A DNA stretch of 6,492 nucleotides from CANLWN01 sp039815505 (GTDB lineage: Bacteria; Bacteroidota; Bacteroidia; Flavobacteriales; Flavobacteriaceae): assembly GCA_039815505.1 (NCBI GenBank), contig JBCBZE010000200.1, forward strand, positions 1-6,492, given 5' to 3'. Positions 5,101 to 6,492 of the stretch are shown here, in pieces. The position numbers and the translations under genes are program-made. The stretch's first letter is position 1, and the number at the start of each line of letters is the position of its first letter. The notes beneath the pieces are model-generated. The model did no database searches. It was not told the DNA's origin and was given only the letters and a program-made list of their open reading frames with translations.

Positions 5101-6492
5101 TTACCGGGAGCTGTCCACCAAAGGAAATTCCAAGACCGCCTCCGTTCCTTTGGTATTTTTGTAATGGATGGTTCCCAGTAGCTGATCGGTTAATAACTCC
5201 ACCAGTTGAAGCCCAAGGGATTTCTCATTGTTTTCTTTAAATCCGGTGCCATTGTCCATTACCTTAAGTACAAAGGATTTTGTGGTCTTCCCAAACGATA
5301 ACTTTAGTTCCCCTTGATTGTTTGGAAAGGCATGTTTTATCGCATTCGTTATAAGTTCGGAAAAAATAAGCCCAAGGGGGACCACCCGTTGAATGTCCAG
5401 ACCCAGGGTGTCAAAGGACTTAAGCACCGTTATTTCTTCCGAATCCAAGGTTCCAACACTAATGATGTAATCGGATAACTTGTTCAAATAATCGCCCACA
5501 TCTACCTTCGCCAGGCTCTGGGAGGCATATAGGGTCTCGTGGATCAGGGCTATGGATTGAAGCCTGTTCTGACTGTTATGAAGAAACTCATTGATATCCC
5601 CTATTTTATTGGATTGACGGGCTTGTATGCTCAAAAGACTATTCACTATTTGAAGGTTGTTCTTTACGCGGTGATGCACTTCTTTCAACAATACTTCCTT
5701 ATCCTGATTGGATTTTGTCAATTGTTCCTCGCTCTTGCTCAACTGGGAATTTTTGCTTTCCAATTCTTGCCGTGCCAGCAGCAATTGGGCGTTCTTTCTT
5801 TTTCTTGAGACATAGGCCCTGTATAAAAAAAGAATAACTGCAGTTCCCAACAGAATTGTCCCGATAAAAAAGATGCGCTCACGCTCCTTTTTCTCTATTT
5901 CGGCATCCTGAAGTAGCTGATTGGATTTTAGTCTGGAAATTTCCAATTCTTTTTCCTTGACTTCGTACTGGGTCTTTAATCTATTGATACTCTCCAGCCT
6001 GTCCAGGTTTTGAAGACTATCATCAAGCTTACGGGCCATTTCAATATACTGCAATGCTTTCCGGGGATTTTTCCGTTTTTTATAAAGCGTCGAGAGCGAT
6101 TCCAATAACAAAACATCTTCAACAGAAGCCGAATTTTGGTCCACACTCTTTAAAGCACTTAGCATGCTGGTTTCCGATGCCCTTAGGTTTCCCAACTTCA
6201 GGTAGGCCTGACCAAGGTGGGAATTTGCACTGTGCACCACATCCATATCCTTAACTTCATGGCCTATAGCCAAGGCTTCTTTCAAAGGTACCAATGCCCT
6301 TTGTGGTTGACCAACTTCCACATAGAGCTCTCCAAGGATATTTAGGGTATTTGCCAATGAGGGCATAACCTTAAGCCGCCTTTTAATTTCCATGGCCTCG
6401 TTCAAGGTAGATTCCGCCATTTCAAAATCTCCTAGTTTTATAAGGATATTACCAAGGTTATTTAGGCCATAACTAAGCTCTAACTCACTTTC
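5101..6492 (-). CDS. TPR-containing sensor histidine kinase, HisKA_2 type, 5' end beyond the window
   Basis: The frame continues to the right edge without a break, and the residues before the Met at 6420 (YGLNNLGNILIKLGDFE) are an obvious TPR helix pair. The gene is therefore 5'-truncated, with 463 codons plus the stop visible. In this numbering: four TPR-like repeats at about 6-39, 45-80, 84-118 and 126-158; a coiled stretch at about 160-205; one membrane helix at about 207-225, followed by basic RKRK; a second coiled stretch at about 230-270; and the HisKA_2 box EVHHRVKNNLQ with the likely phosphorylated His at 274. The HATPase domain shows the N-box SELITNAIKHAF (Asn383), a G1 box MDNGTGF (Asp413), a G2-like SLGLQLVELL, and the final KGTEAVLEFPL. 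All key catalytic residues seem present. The layout suggests that periplasmic TPRs signal across the inner membrane to a cytoplasmic kinase. No response regulator lies downstream; its partner may be upstream, outside the window, or elsewhere. The signal is unknown. Confidence 0.95.
   Translation of the reverse strand, partial: ESELELSYGLNNLGNILIKLGDFEMAESTLNEAMEIKRRLKVMPSLANTLNILGELYVEVGQPQRALVPLKEALAIGHEVKDMDVVHSANSHLGQAYLKLGNLRASETSMLSALKSVDQNSASVEDVLLLESLSTLYKKRKNPRKALQYIEMARKLDDSLQNLDRLESINRLKTQYEVKEKELEISRLKSNQLLQDAEIEKKERERIFFIGTILLGTAVILFLYRAYVSRKRKNAQLLLARQELESKNSQLSKSEEQLTKSNQDKEVLLKEVHHRVKNNLQIVNSLLSIQARQSNKIGDINEFLHNSQNRLQSIALIHETLYASQSLAKVDVGDYLNKLSDYIISVGTLDSEEITVLKSFDTLGLDIQRVVPLGLIFSELITNAIKHAFPNNQGELKLSFGKTTKSFVLKVMDNGTGFKENNEKSLGLQLVELLTDQLLGTIHYKNTKGTEAVLEFPLVDSSR

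Noticed and set aside
4984..5181. Plus-strand open frame across the gap between kinase and operon
   Set aside because: It overlaps the kinase 3' end, has no recognisable motif, and includes the direct repeat, which explains its low-complexity appearance.
5539..5808. Plus-strand open frame of 89 codons with hydrophobic residues
   Set aside because: It is antisense to the HisKA_2 and coiled-coil region of the kinase, and its hydrophobicity is explained by the complementary strand.
6418..6420. Met at 6420 as the true start of the histidine kinase
   Set aside because: The frame is open to the window edge, and the upstream residues form a TPR helix pair continuous with the next repeats, so the gene begins outside the window.

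Overview
The window looks like chromosomal DNA from a Flavobacteriia-type Bacteroidetes. The support is low to moderate GC, short A-rich leaders instead of strong Shine-Dalgarno sites, a TPR/HisKA_2 histidine kinase of the kind common in that group, and a lipoprotein plus beta-barrel gene pair. All five full or nearly full genes, and the partial gene at the left edge, read on the minus strand, so transcription runs from right to left. No RNA gene, insertion sequence or CRISPR array was seen.

From right to left: a sensor histidine kinase runs off the right edge (5101-6492; TPRs, one membrane helix, HisKA_2 and HATPase). A 115-bp spacer follows, holding a two-copy 16-bp repeat with 20-bp spacing. 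Then comes a tight four-gene cluster: a predicted outer-membrane beta-barrel protein (4206-4985), a two-domain lipoprotein with an APCDD1-like N-terminal half and an SMP-30/gluconolactonase propeller (2743-4203), a DJ-1/PfpI-type protein (1992-2741) and a YdcZ-type small membrane transporter (1519-1977). Spacings of 2, 1 and 14 bp make one operon very likely. Two products act in or on the outer envelope, one is cytosolic and one is in the inner membrane. A role in handling a reactive or lactone-type metabolite and exporting it is plausible, but only an inference.

The 396 bp between the operon end and the left-edge gene hold a plus-strand hairpin with a T-run, a plus-strand stop-free frame that may be a gene remnant, and a cluster of TCGATA repeats and inverted repeats. 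The left edge (1-1122) carries a 3'-truncated, AT-rich gene for an unrecognised four-helix membrane protein. Its base composition differs clearly from the operon, so the left third may be accessory DNA.

The least ordinary features are the APCDD1-like/SMP-30 fusion, the unrecognised membrane protein, the plus-strand remnant with its terminator-like hairpin, and the helically phased repeat upstream of the operon.
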